DNA of 64,000 bases from Shewanella litorisediminis (GCF_016834455.1 NZ_CP069213.1:3139501-3203500); one strand, 5' to 3'. Counted from the stretch's first letter, positions 55,332-64,000 are shown. Numbers and translations: made by a program. The notes: generated by a model from the letters alone, not told the origin.

Positions 55332-56132
55332 ATGGAAATAACCCTGTATCAGGTCGATGCTTTCGCAAGCCGGGTGTTTGAAGGTAACCCGGCCGCAGTG
55401 TGCCCCCTGCCCCACTGGCTGGACGATAAGCTGCTCGCCAGAATTGCCAATGAGAACAACCTGTCGGAAACCGCTTTTTTCGTCCCCAAAGACGGGGGCT
55501 ATCACCTGCGCTGGTTTACGCCCGCTGAGGAAGTGGATCTCTGTGGCCACGCCACCCTGGCCGCAGCACATGTACTTTTTAATCACCTTGGCCACCAGGG
55601 GGATGACATAGACTTCCATACCCTGAGCGGCACTCTCACAGTAACGCACAGCAACGGACTCTATACCCTCGACTTTCCAGCCACTGAGCCACAGGCCATC
55701 GAGGTACCCGCCGCCCTGATTGCGGGTCTCAGTTCGGGCGCAGAGGCCGTGCTCGCCGGCTTTGATTATGTCGTAGTGCTCAAGGATGAAGGGAGCGTAA
55801 AAGCCCTGACACCGGACTTTGCCCCCTGGCACAGCCTGCCCCTGAGAGGGGTTGTAGTCACAGCGCCCGGTGATGAGGTGGACTTCGTCAGTCGCTGCTT
55901 TTTTCCAAAGCTCAAGGTGGACGAAGACCCGGTAACGGGATCGGCCCATTGTGAACTGACGCCCTATTGGGCCAAAAGGCTCAATAAAACCCGACTGACG
56001 GCCCGGCAACTTTCGTCCCGCCCCGGCAGCCTGGTCTGTGAACTCCGTGACGACAGAGTCAGGATCTCCGGTCAGGCCGTGGACTATCTCAAAGGCACCG
56101 TTTTACTGCCTGATGCAGAGGTTAAGGGCTAA
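55332..56132 (+). CDS. PhzF family isomerase/epimerase
   Basis: A 266-residue PhzF-fold enzyme. It has the conserved NPAAVCPL, SETAFF (catalytic Glu region), RWFTPAEEVDLCGHATLAAA and DPVTGSAHC motifs. The family includes PhzF of phenazine synthesis and many stand-alone isomerases of unknown substrate; no phenazine genes are nearby, so the latter applies. ATG 55332 follows AAGGAA. Confidence 0.88.
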   Translation: MEITLYQVDAFASRVFEGNPAAVCPLPHWLDDKLLARIANENNLSETAFFVPKDGGYHLRWFTPAEEVDLCGHATLAAAHVLFNHLGHQGDDIDFHTLSGTLTVTHSNGLYTLDFPATEPQAIEVPAALIAGLSSGAEAVLAGFDYVVVLKDEGSVKALTPDFAPWHSLPLRGVVVTAPGDEVDFVSRCFFPKLKVDEDPVTGSAHCELTPYWAKRLNKTRLTARQLSSRPGSLVCELRDDRVRISGQAVDYLKGTVLLPDAEVKG

Positions 56133-56194
56133 AGCGCCTTCTGATACGACGGCCAACCGGCGCTAACTCCCGTTCGCCTACTTTTTTCCGTGAA

Positions 56195-56233
56195 TTAACC
56201 TGGATCAAGGCGCTTTGATTCCCCTCCCTTAAT
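56195..56233 (+). promoter_or_regulatory. FNR/DNR-like box and promoter of the copD-like gene
   Basis: TTAACCTGGATCAA (56195-56208) differs at one half-site base from the nirK box. A -10-like CTTAAT (56228-56233) starts 26.5 bases from the box centre, the same spacing as at nirK. The implied transcript start near 56240 argues for a translation start downstream of that point. Confidence 0.55.
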
Positions 56234-56285
56234 CTTGGCGCCATCGCCCATCAAACTGACGGGGCGCCTTTGGGGAATCTTGACC

Positions 56286-56765
56286 TTGTACGCCACGATT
56301 TTACTGCTCCATGTGCTGGGGGCCACTCTCTGGACCGGAGGCCACCTGGTATTAACCCTAAGCATTCTGCCCGGTGCCATAAAAAACAACGACCCACAGC
56401 CTTTACTGGATTTTGAGTCCCGGTTTGAAAAGCTGGCCATGACCGCACTCGCGGTGCAGGTCACCACGGGAATGATGCTGGCGCGCCACTATTTGCCCAA
56501 CCCGGCCCTCTGGTTTGCCGAAGCTCAGCCGTTTTCGGCCATCATCAAGGCCAAGATGCTGCTGTTGCTGCTGACGCTTCTGGTTGCACTGAATGCCAGA
56601 TTCAGAGTGCTGCCACAGCTTGCCGCCCTGTCGTCTGGCACTCCGATGTCAACCAGCAAAACCCGTCTGCTTTACACCATGGCAACCCATGTCATGGTGG
56701 TTACCCTGCTATCTGTGGCATTTGTTATCGTTGGTGTGGGAGTGCGTACCGGCTGGTTTTACTGA
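56286..56765 (+). CDS. CopD-family membrane protein
   Basis: About 159 residues with four transmembrane helices. The N-terminal LLLHVLGATLWTGGHLVLTL and a late THVMVVTLLS helix carry histidines as in small CopD-type copper transport proteins. No ATG is available: TTG 56280 or 56286 follow GGGGA, and a TTG at 56235 lies before the predicted transcript start. TTG 56286 gives the usual short N-terminus of this family. An FNR/DNR-like box upstream links it to the nirK copper regulon. Confidence 0.75.
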   Translation: MYATILLLHVLGATLWTGGHLVLTLSILPGAIKNNDPQPLLDFESRFEKLAMTALAVQVTTGMMLARHYLPNPALWFAEAQPFSAIIKAKMLLLLLTLLVALNARFRVLPQLAALSSGTPMSTSKTRLLYTMATHVMVVTLLSVAFVIVGVGVRTGWFY

Positions 56766-56864
56766 CGCCTGAAGACAGAGGTGTGGCAAGCAATCAGCAA
56801 TAACTTGAATTTTAAGCCAATCCCTGTAGTTTAGGTTGGAACCACCACGCCACCGGACTGTGCA

Positions 56865-57428
56865 ATGACACCCGTTTCCCGACGCTTATCATCCGGGCTG
56901 TTCCTGCCCTTGATGACACTCTGCCTTGCCCTCGTTGGCACAGGCGCGAAGGCGGAAGATCTCGTCACCATAGAAACCTCCTTGGGCGAGATGACCTTTG
57001 CATTTTTCCCCGATGAAGCCCCCCAAACCGTCGCCAACTTTAAACGACTGGCGCAAAGCGGCTGGTACGAAGGCAAGTCTTTCTACCGGGTGGTCAAGGG
57101 ACATGTTATTCAGGCTGGCAGCCTGGATGAAAACAGCGAGCCCATGGTGGAAGCTGAGTTCAATCATCATCCCCACCTCAAAGGCACCCTGGGGCTTGCC
57201 CGGGACGAAGACCCCAATTCTGGCTCCACAGAGTTTTACATCTGCCATGGGGCCCGGCCACATCTGGATGGCCGTTACACCGTATTTGGCCAGCTGGTTT
57301 CCGGCGAGGCCGTGCTCGACGCCATCGCCAATGTAGAAGTCATTGAAAAATATTATGATGAAGACAAAAAAGTCGCCTTCCACGAACCCAAAACGCAGGT
57401 AACTATCAAGGCGGTGAGGCTGCATTAA
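56865..57428 (+). CDS. Periplasmic peptidyl-prolyl isomerase, cyclophilin type
   Basis: A 187-residue cyclophilin with signal peptide (about 1-31, GAKAED). The domain follows as TIETSLGEMTFAFFPDEAPQ, then FYRVVKGHVIQAGS (catalytic Arg) and ARDEDPNSGSTEFYICHG. It catalyses cis-trans isomerisation of X-Pro bonds in exported proteins (PpiA-like). It is a single-gene unit ending near the shared terminator at 57544. Confidence 0.92.
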   Translation: MTPVSRRLSSGLFLPLMTLCLALVGTGAKAEDLVTIETSLGEMTFAFFPDEAPQTVANFKRLAQSGWYEGKSFYRVVKGHVIQAGSLDENSEPMVEAEFNHHPHLKGTLGLARDEDPNSGSTEFYICHGARPHLDGRYTVFGQLVSGEAVLDAIANVEVIEKYYDEDKKVAFHEPKTQVTIKAVRLH

Positions 57429-57543
57429 CCCAGATAAGTTCGCTCGGAATATAAGGCATGGCACCAAACCATCCCATTGGACAGCGTTAGGCAAAGTCTC
57501 GTCGAAGAGGTCTGAGGCAAAACAGGCATTTGCAGAAGCTGAT

Positions 57544-57571
57544 AAAAAAGCTGCCCTGAGGCAGCTTTTTT
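57544..57571. terminator. Bidirectional terminator cyclophilin / membrane protein
   Basis: A 12-bp stem AAAAAAGCTGCC / GGCAGCTTTTTT with a CTGA loop between converging genes. Confidence 0.92.
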
Positions 57572-57604
57572 AGTGGTTTGAACCCGGTGTCTGAGGGGTT
57601 GATA

Positions 57605-58726
57605 TCACTGACCAAAGGCCGGCGAAATACAGCGTTTCACACTGTAGCTGTACCCCAAAGGAACGCTGTCGTCCTTCAGGATCTCCAGGATTTCGTAGTC
57701 GTTCAGCTCCACCACCTTACTGCCTTGCGAATGTTGGCAACGGGAGCGACTATCTGATTCGTATACATAAATAAAATACGCCAGCATCGACTGCTGCAGA
57801 CTGTGGTAGCGTTCGGCTCGGGCCCGCATTTCACGTACCGGCATGGAAGCCAGATTGGTCGTATCTCCGTCTCGGGTGATATGTACACCCAAATTGGCGG
57901 CGGGCTCCTCGGGCTCGTCAATCACAGCGCCAGCCACAGACGCCGGCTCGGCGTTGCCCGTTGAGTCTGGGGCGGATGCGGGCAATATCCCGGTTTCTAT
58001 CACCTTTTTTTGCACATCTTCATCGGCATGGAAAAATCCTTCATATAAGCCCGACGTGAAGGCGCTGGATTCCGAACCGACGCCGGTAAAGGCACCCAGC
58101 ATCAACAGCTGGATAAGCAGCGCAATACTCCAAAACCAGCGCACCAAGGCGGTGGTAAACACAAAGCGGTAATGGGGTGGGTGCCAGAGCGCGTGAATAC
58201 CAAAGGGCTTGAGCAGTAACAGCAGCAATAAGTAAAAGGGCATGGCCACCTGGGCCAGCAGTAACATCAGCAGCGAGGTGATAAAGAACCACCCCGGCAA
58301 ACTGAGCAAAATCGCAAAGTTATGACTGTATGGCAGACTGGATGCCGCCACCCCGGTCACCTCATTGACCATGCCTGCCGCATTGCCCAGGGCAAAGTTG
58401 GCCACGACCGCATAGAACAGCAGGATGAGAGCCTTACCCGGCAGGCTGTGCCACACGTGTAAAAAGCGCGGCCAGAACTCACTCACCAGGCCGGTTAACA
58501 TCATCAGGGACATCAGGGCGAGAAACCATGGGCCCAACTCCAGCATCAACACCAGCTCAACCAGCAGCAACACTGTGGCTGCCACATAGCAGCGCTGGGC
58601 AAAATTAAGGCTTTGCCAGAATCGTTTCAGGCTGATGAGGATGCGCGTGAGTGGTCGGGTGAAGGGGCGATTGAACAGCCCCGAAATTTTCATTTTTACC
58701 TGGGAGGTAAGTGCCGGTAATTCCAT
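57605..58726 (-). CDS. Unknown multi-spanning membrane protein
   Basis: A 373-residue integral membrane protein with about six helices in the N-terminal 240 residues, then a polar region (about 240-373) with a Pro/Glu/Ala-rich stretch and a helical end. No family recognised; conserved-looking features include NEVTGVAASSLPYSHNFAIL and HPPHYRFVFTTALVRWFW. ATG 58726 or an upstream GTG (58744) could start it; neither has a clear ribosome binding site. It is convergent with the cyclophilin gene. Confidence 0.65.
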   Translation of the reverse strand: MELPALTSQVKMKISGLFNRPFTRPLTRILISLKRFWQSLNFAQRCYVAATVLLLVELVLMLELGPWFLALMSLMMLTGLVSEFWPRFLHVWHSLPGKALILLFYAVVANFALGNAAGMVNEVTGVAASSLPYSHNFAILLSLPGWFFITSLLMLLLAQVAMPFYLLLLLLLKPFGIHALWHPPHYRFVFTTALVRWFWSIALLIQLLMLGAFTGVGSESSAFTSGLYEGFFHADEDVQKKVIETGILPASAPDSTGNAEPASVAGAVIDEPEEPAANLGVHITRDGDTTNLASMPVREMRARAERYHSLQQSMLAYFIYVYESDSRSRCQHSQGSKVVELNDYEILEILKDDSVPLGYSYSVKRCISPAFGQ

Positions 58727-58810
58727 ATTTAATAAGCGCCGCACTGTGTGTAATCCATTGTGCCCACAAGATACTGGAAACCAATTTTTTACACCAGCAT
58801 GAGTGGCCTA

Positions 58811-59698
58811 TCATCGCCCCAGCAATCGATAGAGCTCACCCCGTCGCACCTCGCTTTCGGCGCTCGCCAAAGTGCCATCGGCGAGCCATATTGCCAGTTG
58901 CTCTGCGATGATGGGCGCAGTTTGGGTGCGGCTCATGCCCGGTTTAAGGGCGTCCTGATACAGTAACCGGATCAGCACCCAGTCCATGGGGGTAAGCAAG
59001 TCTGCTGCGGCTTTATCGTTGAATACGGAAGGAAATATCGCCTCGCTATCGTTTGGCAGCCCCAGCACCTGGGTCAGCTCTTCCACCACGCAGGATACCA
59101 ACTTGCCATGCATCCTGGCCTGATCCACAGGAATAAACACCTGTGCCCGGCGGATAACACCGCCCGGCGCCTCAAAATGGGCAAGGCACACGGCTCCGTG
59201 CAGATTGGCAGCGGCTTTAGCCCCCAGGCGCCGCTTCACTTCCCCCTCCCAATCCCGCTGGCGGGTAAAAAGAATATGAAGATTTGCCTCTTTAACACCC
59301 ACTTCACGGATACGGAGCCCTGTGAGTTCACCAAGCTGCTTAAAATGCATAAGCACCAACTGGCGCTGCACCGGCTCCTGAACCTGCTCTTCGATGGCAA
59401 ATCGTATCTCACCGACCCACTTGGAAAGGGGAAAACTGCCAGCCTCATACTCGCGGCCGTGAACGATAGCGGCAAACGAGCGTGCCACATACCCGGGGTT
59501 GAGATGATTGCCAGCACCGGGTTCAAAATCGGTGGCAAGCGGCTTTGCCGATGCAGTGGCAATGACCAGCAGCCCGGTCAGCAGCAGCCCTGCTAATGGG
59601 ACTGCGGTTACCGTCACGGCTCTTGGCTGCAAAGCGACTCCAGTTCCCGGCCGCAAGGCGGCAGGGCGCAACAGCCGGTAGAACCATCCAGTACTCAC
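58811..59698 (-). CDS. DUF2927 domain protein, membrane-anchored or exported
   Basis: A 295-residue protein with a hydrophobic segment (about 35-52) near the N-terminus and then a DUF2927 domain. Its signature includes a pair of acidic/cysteine segments (SCVVEELTQVLGLPNDSEA) and IFPSVFNDKAAADLLTPMDW followed by RLLYQDALKPGM. The start is GTG 59698, with AAGGAT upstream; an upstream ATG at 59755 lacks one. DUF2927 proteins resemble metallopeptidase-like folds without proven activity. Divergent from the hydroxylase gene. Confidence 0.8.
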   Translation of the reverse strand: MSTGWFYRLLRPAALRPGTGVALQPRAVTVTAVPLAGLLLTGLLVIATASAKPLATDFEPGAGNHLNPGYVARSFAAIVHGREYEAGSFPLSKWVGEIRFAIEEQVQEPVQRQLVLMHFKQLGELTGLRIREVGVKEANLHILFTRQRDWEGEVKRRLGAKAAANLHGAVCLAHFEAPGGVIRRAQVFIPVDQARMHGKLVSCVVEELTQVLGLPNDSEAIFPSVFNDKAAADLLTPMDWVLIRLLYQDALKPGMSRTQTAPIIAEQLAIWLADGTLASAESEVRRGELYRLLGR

Positions 59699-59885
59699 AT
59701 TACATCCTTTTTCACTATTACTTTTGGCGTATGCTGAAAGCTTAGCACGTCGCATTTCACCAGAGCGCTATATCCGTCATCCGGGCTGTGACATAATCGC
59801 CGCAATTGCATTAAGCGGCCAATGGAGCCAGCAACCGGGCTCACCCGAATTATGCCACCCCACCACGACACAAGGATATTCAGCC

Positions 59886-61052
59886 ATGGATGAGCAGTAT
59901 CACTATCAGCAAAGGGACGTGCCCCCACACCCCCACAAGGCCTTCCGACTCGGAGAAGGTAAAATCAGTGGCTACGCCAGCGTATTTTTAGGGGCGCTCT
60001 CCCTTCTGGCCGTGCTTGCCTATCTTTATCCTTCCTACCTCACCACCACCGAACTCAGGGCGGTTTACAACGCCGAAGAGCTTCAGCAAGTGCTGAAATA
60101 CGGCATGTATTTTTCACTGTTTTTTGGACTGCTGACCTTTGTGCTTGGGGGATACAGACGCCTGGGCATGGCGGGGATCGCCCTGACCGGCATCGCGTTT
60201 TTACTGGGCGGCTGGCAAATCCCGGTTGGGCCTGTGGCGCCAAAAGCGCTATCCCTCGGTGTCGACTGGCTTATCCTGGCGTTCTTGGGGTCAGTATTTA
60301 TTTTTATGACCCTGGAGAAACTGCTGCCACGGTATAAAGATCAGGTGATTTTGCGCCCCGGCTGGGGGCTGGATCTCTGGTATTTTGTGTTTAACCATTT
60401 GGCCATTTCTGCCATTTTGTTGTACGCCAACTACCATGTGAGCCACTTTCACTGGGCGGTAAGTGACCCTGTGCAGGCCTGGATTCAGGCGCTGCCGCTG
60501 TGGGTACAGGTGGTGGCCATCATACTCGCGGCCGATTTTGTGCTCTATTGGGAACACAGGCTGTTTCACGAGGTGGGCTTTTTGTGGCCCATCCATGCGG
60601 TGCATCACTCGGTGGAAGATTTAGACTGGCTCGCAGGCTCCCGAGGCCACTTTATTCAGATGTTCTCCGAGCGTGCCATGGTGATGGTGCCATTGTATCT
60701 GCTGGGGCCTGACAAAGCCGCGCTGGACATCTATGTGGCCTTTGCGGCGCTGCAGGCGGTGCTTATCCACTGCAACACCCGGCTGCATTTTGGTCCCATC
60801 AAATATCTGTTGGTGACGCCCTGGTTCCACCACTGGCATCACAGCTCGGAAAAGCCAGCCATAGATACCAACTACGGTGCCCACACACCCATTTACGACT
60901 GGCTTTTTGGCACCTTGCATGTGCCTTCAAAGCATTGGCCCGCCCACTACGGCACCACCAAGCCCCTGCCCCGCTCCTTTATGGGACAGCTCTGGTATCC
61001 CTTTGCCTGTTGGTTGGCCAGGCGCAAAGCATCGAGCGCTGACCAAGCCTGA
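59886..61052 (+). CDS. Sterol desaturase / fatty acid hydroxylase family membrane protein
   Basis: A 388-residue integral membrane di-iron enzyme of the FA_hydroxylase family. After about six helices it shows the histidine motifs HRLFHE, HAVHHS, a late HCNTRLHFGP and HHWHHSSEKP, which ligate the two irons. Such proteins hydroxylate or desaturate membrane lipids; the substrate is unknown. ATG 59886 has AAGGAT upstream. Terminator at 61081. Confidence 0.88.
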   Translation: MDEQYHYQQRDVPPHPHKAFRLGEGKISGYASVFLGALSLLAVLAYLYPSYLTTTELRAVYNAEELQQVLKYGMYFSLFFGLLTFVLGGYRRLGMAGIALTGIAFLLGGWQIPVGPVAPKALSLGVDWLILAFLGSVFIFMTLEKLLPRYKDQVILRPGWGLDLWYFVFNHLAISAILLYANYHVSHFHWAVSDPVQAWIQALPLWVQVVAIILAADFVLYWEHRLFHEVGFLWPIHAVHHSVEDLDWLAGSRGHFIQMFSERAMVMVPLYLLGPDKAALDIYVAFAALQAVLIHCNTRLHFGPIKYLLVTPWFHHWHHSSEKPAIDTNYGAHTPIYDWLFGTLHVPSKHWPAHYGTTKPLPRSFMGQLWYPFACWLARRKASSADQA

Positions 61053-61080
61053 AGCAACCTCGTTAGCGAAACGTAAAAAC

Positions 61081-61110
61081 AAAACGCCCGGCAAATCAGC
61101 CGGGCGTTTT
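61081..61110. terminator. Bidirectional terminator after the hydroxylase gene
   Basis: A 12-bp stem AAAACGCCCGGC / GCCGGGCGTTTT (61081-61092 with 61099-61110), between converging genes. Confidence 0.92.
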
Positions 61111-61133
61111 ATTCAGATGAAGGCAAACATCAA

Positions 61134-63059
61134 TCAACCGCGCCTGCGGCTTCTGCGGCGCATGCGGCCTTCGACATCGCCTTTTTGCGGCTTGGGCTGA
61201 CCGGATTGCTCACCGCTCAGCGCATCCTCGCTAAACGCCTCGGCAGTCGAAACCTCATCCGCAGAGCCTTCTTCATCGACCTCGGTCTCTTGCTGAGCAT
61301 CCTTTTTATCGCCCTTGAACACGGACTTGAAGATGCTCGTCACCGACGGCAGCTTGACTTTGGGCTCGGCTTTTTCTGCCTTTATGGAAGACTCAGCCTC
61401 CGGCGCCTTATCCTCAGGCAACTTTACTGACACAGTGGCGCTATCTTTAGCCCCGGGCTCAGTAGCAGACGCCTTCTGAGCCGTCCCGGCAGGGGTAAAA
61501 TCCTCCGGGGAAAAGCCAAATAATCCGTCTTTACCCTGGGGGCGACTGGGCAACGGGTCTGGCAAAGTGCTGGGCATCAGGGACGCGAAAAAATCATCGG
61601 GGTTGGCCTTCACAGCGACCGGGTCCAACGACCGAGAATCACCTTTTAATGCCCCTGTGGGGACAGACACATCACCGGCGGCTGGCACCTCTGCAAACCC
61701 GATATCGGCTGTGCCCTTGGCCGCTTCGGCGGCATCGAGGGAAGCGATAAAGTCGTTTACCGAAATCATTTTGGGCCGCTTTACAGCAACAGGATCCTTG
61801 GGAACCAATGCGGGATCTTTTGCCGGGGTGGCAGCAGTGGCAGCCTGGGGCACTGTCATCCCGGACGCACCTGTCTCAGGCTTAAAAGCCAACGACGTGG
61901 CTGCCTGGGGCTCAGTACTCCCATCGGCGTCCTCACTCTCAACAGCCTCATCAGGCTCTGTACGGGAAGCTTCATTTGCAGTTTCCTTTACCACTGGCAG
62001 CGGCTCCAGTGCATTGGACAACTCCTGCTCCCAGGCCAGTGACAGAGCCAGATCGGCACTGAGCCCCTCATCATCTTCAGGCAAAAGCAGCTCGTGTTCG
62101 GCTTGTGCTTCCACCTCGCCTGACGCCATTGACGCATTCTCTATGAGTTCGAGGCGGATTACTGCTGACGGCTCATGCGATGGAGTCGCCGGGAGCACTG
62201 ATTCAGCCTGCTCCAGCGCGATGGACTCAAACTCAAGAGGGGCGATTTCAATACTGGCCTTGGGTGCATCAACGAGCAGCTCGCTATCGACTTCGAGCGG
62301 GTCGCTGTCGATTTCAGACAGTTCAGGTTCGGCGCCAATCACGGGTTCAGGCTCAGGCTGATGCTTAAGCTCAGGCTCAGGCTGATGCTTAAGCTCAGGC
62401 ACAGGCTTACGCTCAGGCACGGAGTCAGATGCAGGGGCTAAGGTGGCAGTAGAAACGGCAGCGGCTTCGATTCGAGGCGCCACCGTTAAACTTGCCATCC
62501 CCGAGGTCACCAGAGGTGCACTCACTGTGTTTGACACCGCATCCTGACCCGCATCGGCTTTTGCCTTGCGCTCACGCAGACACAGGTCAAACCCGTCGCT
62601 CACTTCGGTAAGTTCGACTTTGGCCATCGCCAGCGCGTAGCCAAGGTCGTCCAGTTGCTTGCGGTACTGGCCTGCATCTTCCTCAATGCCCGCAATCCCC
62701 CGTTTGACCTCGTCGCTGAGCTTATGGGTCAGGCGCTTGTAGGTGGTAATTTCCTGCTCCAGCTCACGGAGCACCCCCTGGGTGGTCGTCACGCTGGCCT
62801 CAAGGGCTCCGACCTGCTGTGTCAGTTGCTGACGTCGGCGTTCAAATGCTGCCGAGAGCGTGGGTGGCACAGTTGTCGCCACTGGAGCAGGCGTGGGGAT
62901 GTGGCCACTGAATTCAGGAATATGACTCACGGGGAGCCACTGGGTATACGAAGGGTGCCAGCCATAACTCTCGGGTTTATCCTGTAAAAACGCGATAGCC
63001 TCGGCATGGGTCAATGGCGCGCTCTGGGCACCATTATGTGAAAGAATCCATTTCTTCAT
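61134..63059 (-). CDS. GYF_2 (DUF4339)-like domain protein with long low-complexity region
   Basis: A 641-residue protein. The N-terminal 60 residues form a small Trp-rich domain (KKWILSHNGAQSAPLTHAEA and WHPSYTQWLPVSHIPEF) that matches the GYF_2/DUF4339 style. A coiled coil follows (about 75-170), then about 400 acidic, low-complexity residues including a repeat PEPELKHQ x2, and a basic Arg-rich end (RMRRRSRRRG). No signal peptide. It is a paralogue of the next gene, which shares the N-terminal domain. Function unknown. Confidence 0.75.
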   Translation of the reverse strand: MKKWILSHNGAQSAPLTHAEAIAFLQDKPESYGWHPSYTQWLPVSHIPEFSGHIPTPAPVATTVPPTLSAAFERRRQQLTQQVGALEASVTTTQGVLRELEQEITTYKRLTHKLSDEVKRGIAGIEEDAGQYRKQLDDLGYALAMAKVELTEVSDGFDLCLRERKAKADAGQDAVSNTVSAPLVTSGMASLTVAPRIEAAAVSTATLAPASDSVPERKPVPELKHQPEPELKHQPEPEPVIGAEPELSEIDSDPLEVDSELLVDAPKASIEIAPLEFESIALEQAESVLPATPSHEPSAVIRLELIENASMASGEVEAQAEHELLLPEDDEGLSADLALSLAWEQELSNALEPLPVVKETANEASRTEPDEAVESEDADGSTEPQAATSLAFKPETGASGMTVPQAATAATPAKDPALVPKDPVAVKRPKMISVNDFIASLDAAEAAKGTADIGFAEVPAAGDVSVPTGALKGDSRSLDPVAVKANPDDFFASLMPSTLPDPLPSRPQGKDGLFGFSPEDFTPAGTAQKASATEPGAKDSATVSVKLPEDKAPEAESSIKAEKAEPKVKLPSVTSIFKSVFKGDKKDAQQETEVDEEGSADEVSTAEAFSEDALSGEQSGQPKPQKGDVEGRMRRRSRRRG

Positions 63060-63104
63060 AGTGATCATTCTTGTTCATCGCCACGGCGACTGTGTGGAAT
63101 GGGG

Positions 63105-63536
63105 TTAGCCTTGTCTTACGGCAAAACCGGCCAGCTTTTTCTGCAACGCCTCATACTGCTCATTGATGGTGCGCAGGGTCTGATTGACCTCTTGATTCAG
63201 GCTCTGAGTGACCGTTTTGCTGCCCTTGATATCGGCACCGAGTGCCGACAGGCTTTGCTGCAGTGACGTCAGGCTGGCGGCTATGGGTTCGAGCGACTGC
63301 TTTAGCCCTTGCTCTTTGGCGAATACCCGCTCAATCAAGGCCTGTGGCACGGCTTTGGGTGGCGGCGGGGGCGTTAGCTTAAGCTCAAACTCGTCGATGT
63401 GGCTTACCGGTACCCACTGGGCAAACGATGGCTCCCAGGCATAGCTGTCTGGATGGGCTGCGATAAACAGATTGGCTTCAGTCAACCCAAAGGGGCCACT
63501 GATCTCGCCCTGATGGGACAAATACCATTCCTTCAT
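63105..63536 (-). CDS. Short GYF_2-like domain protein, paralogue of the neighbour
   Basis: A 143-residue protein with the same N-terminal domain as the 61134-63059 protein: KEWYLSHQGEISGPFGLTEA, then WEPSFAQWVPVSHIDEFEL. It is followed by a Pro stretch and a coiled coil (about 70-135) that resembles the coiled coil of the long paralogue, but it lacks the low-complexity part. The two genes are 45 bases apart and on the same strand, so they probably form an operon and could hetero-oligomerise through the coiled coils. Confidence 0.78.
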   Translation of the reverse strand: MKEWYLSHQGEISGPFGLTEANLFIAAHPDSYAWEPSFAQWVPVSHIDEFELKLTPPPPPKAVPQALIERVFAKEQGLKQSLEPIAASLTSLQQSLSALGADIKGSKTVTQSLNQEVNQTLRTINEQYEALQKKLAGFAVRQG

Positions 63537-64000
63537 AGATCACCTCTTACCTTTTTGTATTGGTACTACTTGGTTTTTTCATTGTTCAGGCGTGATGTTC
63601 TAACCATTGCAGCGGGCTATCTGTTCTCAGGGGAAAACCCACTACAACAACCGGCTACATTAACCGATGTTTTTTTACAAGACCACCGATAAGGCGTAAA
63701 TCCCGGATAAAAATTAATCGCCATTCGTACGGAAAAACCCTTACAAACCAGTCAAAAGACTGAAAACCTTGCGAATACCTCTATTCGAGGCTTAAACAAA
63801 TCAAAGGATTGACCCCAGGTCTTAAGAAAGCCATAGCAGGTATCATGTTGACGAAGGAATGCAGGCCTCTGAACAACACCCCACTCCAGTAACACTGAGG
63901 TTTGATTGACGCAGGTATTCATTGGCAGACCTCAGTTAAAATCGAGGCTTAAGCCTCTCGTGCCCACTTTCAGGGATGAAGGAAAGCCCTGCTTTCTCTG
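63537..64000. other. Intergenic region at right edge
   Basis: These 464 bases show no convincing gene. They include the promoter side of the GYF_2-like pair and, near the end, a 14-base palindrome GAGGCTTAAGCCTC (63944-63957); CGAGGCTTA also occurs at 63786-63794. A gene starting beyond the edge may be controlled from here. Confidence 0.5.

Noticed and set aside
56235-56285. Extended N-terminus of the CopD-like protein from TTG 56235
   Set aside because: It would begin upstream of the predicted transcript start near 56240; the hydrophobic start at 56286 fits the family better.
61567-62361. 264-codon Ser/Ala-rich plus-strand frame
   Set aside because: It is antisense to the low-complexity part of the GYF_2-like gene; low-complexity DNA gives long open frames on both strands.

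Overview
The window looks like a chromosome segment of a Shewanella-type gammaproteobacterium. That is an inference from content: the glnE / ygiF / ygiM neighbourhood, DUF3634, a putA without a DNA-binding domain, PuuR-type polyamine catabolism, cydDC and a copper nitrite reductase. No rRNA, tRNA or CRISPR was seen. The only clear mobile element is one intact ISAs1-type insertion sequence.

Layout. 0-8.3 kb: putrescine/polyamine catabolism (puuD partial, puuR, puuB, puuC, an omega-amino acid:pyruvate transaminase, mmsA, a cupin), with a shared 12-nt operator candidate. 8.4-13.4 kb: a TorF-like outer-membrane protein, small proteins, an exported alkylsulfatase, and the IS (1203 bp, perfect 10-bp target duplication) lying between the sulfatase gene and a terminator. 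13.4-17.4 kb: LysR regulator, DUF6662-like protein, and an FMN-binding / ApbE / four-helix membrane protein set that reads as a flavinylated electron-transfer module. 17.4-25 kb: lipoprotein, zapE, amidohydrolase, LysR, glnE. 25-31.9 kb: two consecutive operons with a lipoprotein, DUF350 membrane protein, membrane-anchored aminopropyltransferase, YjfI/YjfJ(PspA)/YjfK-like proteins, a possible ribbon-helix-helix protein and a voltage-gated-like K+ channel. Both operons carry the palindrome GACATA(A/T)TATGTC over the -35 box. This is the best candidate for a little-described system. 32-36.4 kb: ygiF, a Pho-box-driven DUF47-pit pair and ygiM. 36.6-45.3 kb: putA, a small HTH protein, cydCD and a DUF3626 protein.

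45.4-49.9 kb: a nitrite reductase cluster (nirK, unknown exported protein, SCO, PCuAC, Crp/Fnr regulator) with FNR/DNR-like boxes; a similar box precedes a CopD-like gene at 56.3 kb. 50-54.4 kb: lipoprotein, rhlE, a redoxin, an exported protein and a cysteine-rich MarR regulator transcribed from overlapping divergent promoters with two matching operators. 54.4-64 kb: a decayed TipAS-like gene fragment, yqfB, a PhzF protein, copD, cyclophilin, an unknown membrane protein, a DUF2927 protein, a sterol-desaturase-like hydroxylase and two GYF_2-type paralogues.

Genes below begin at the start codon judged best from ribosome-binding-site spacing; several starts are GTG or TTG.
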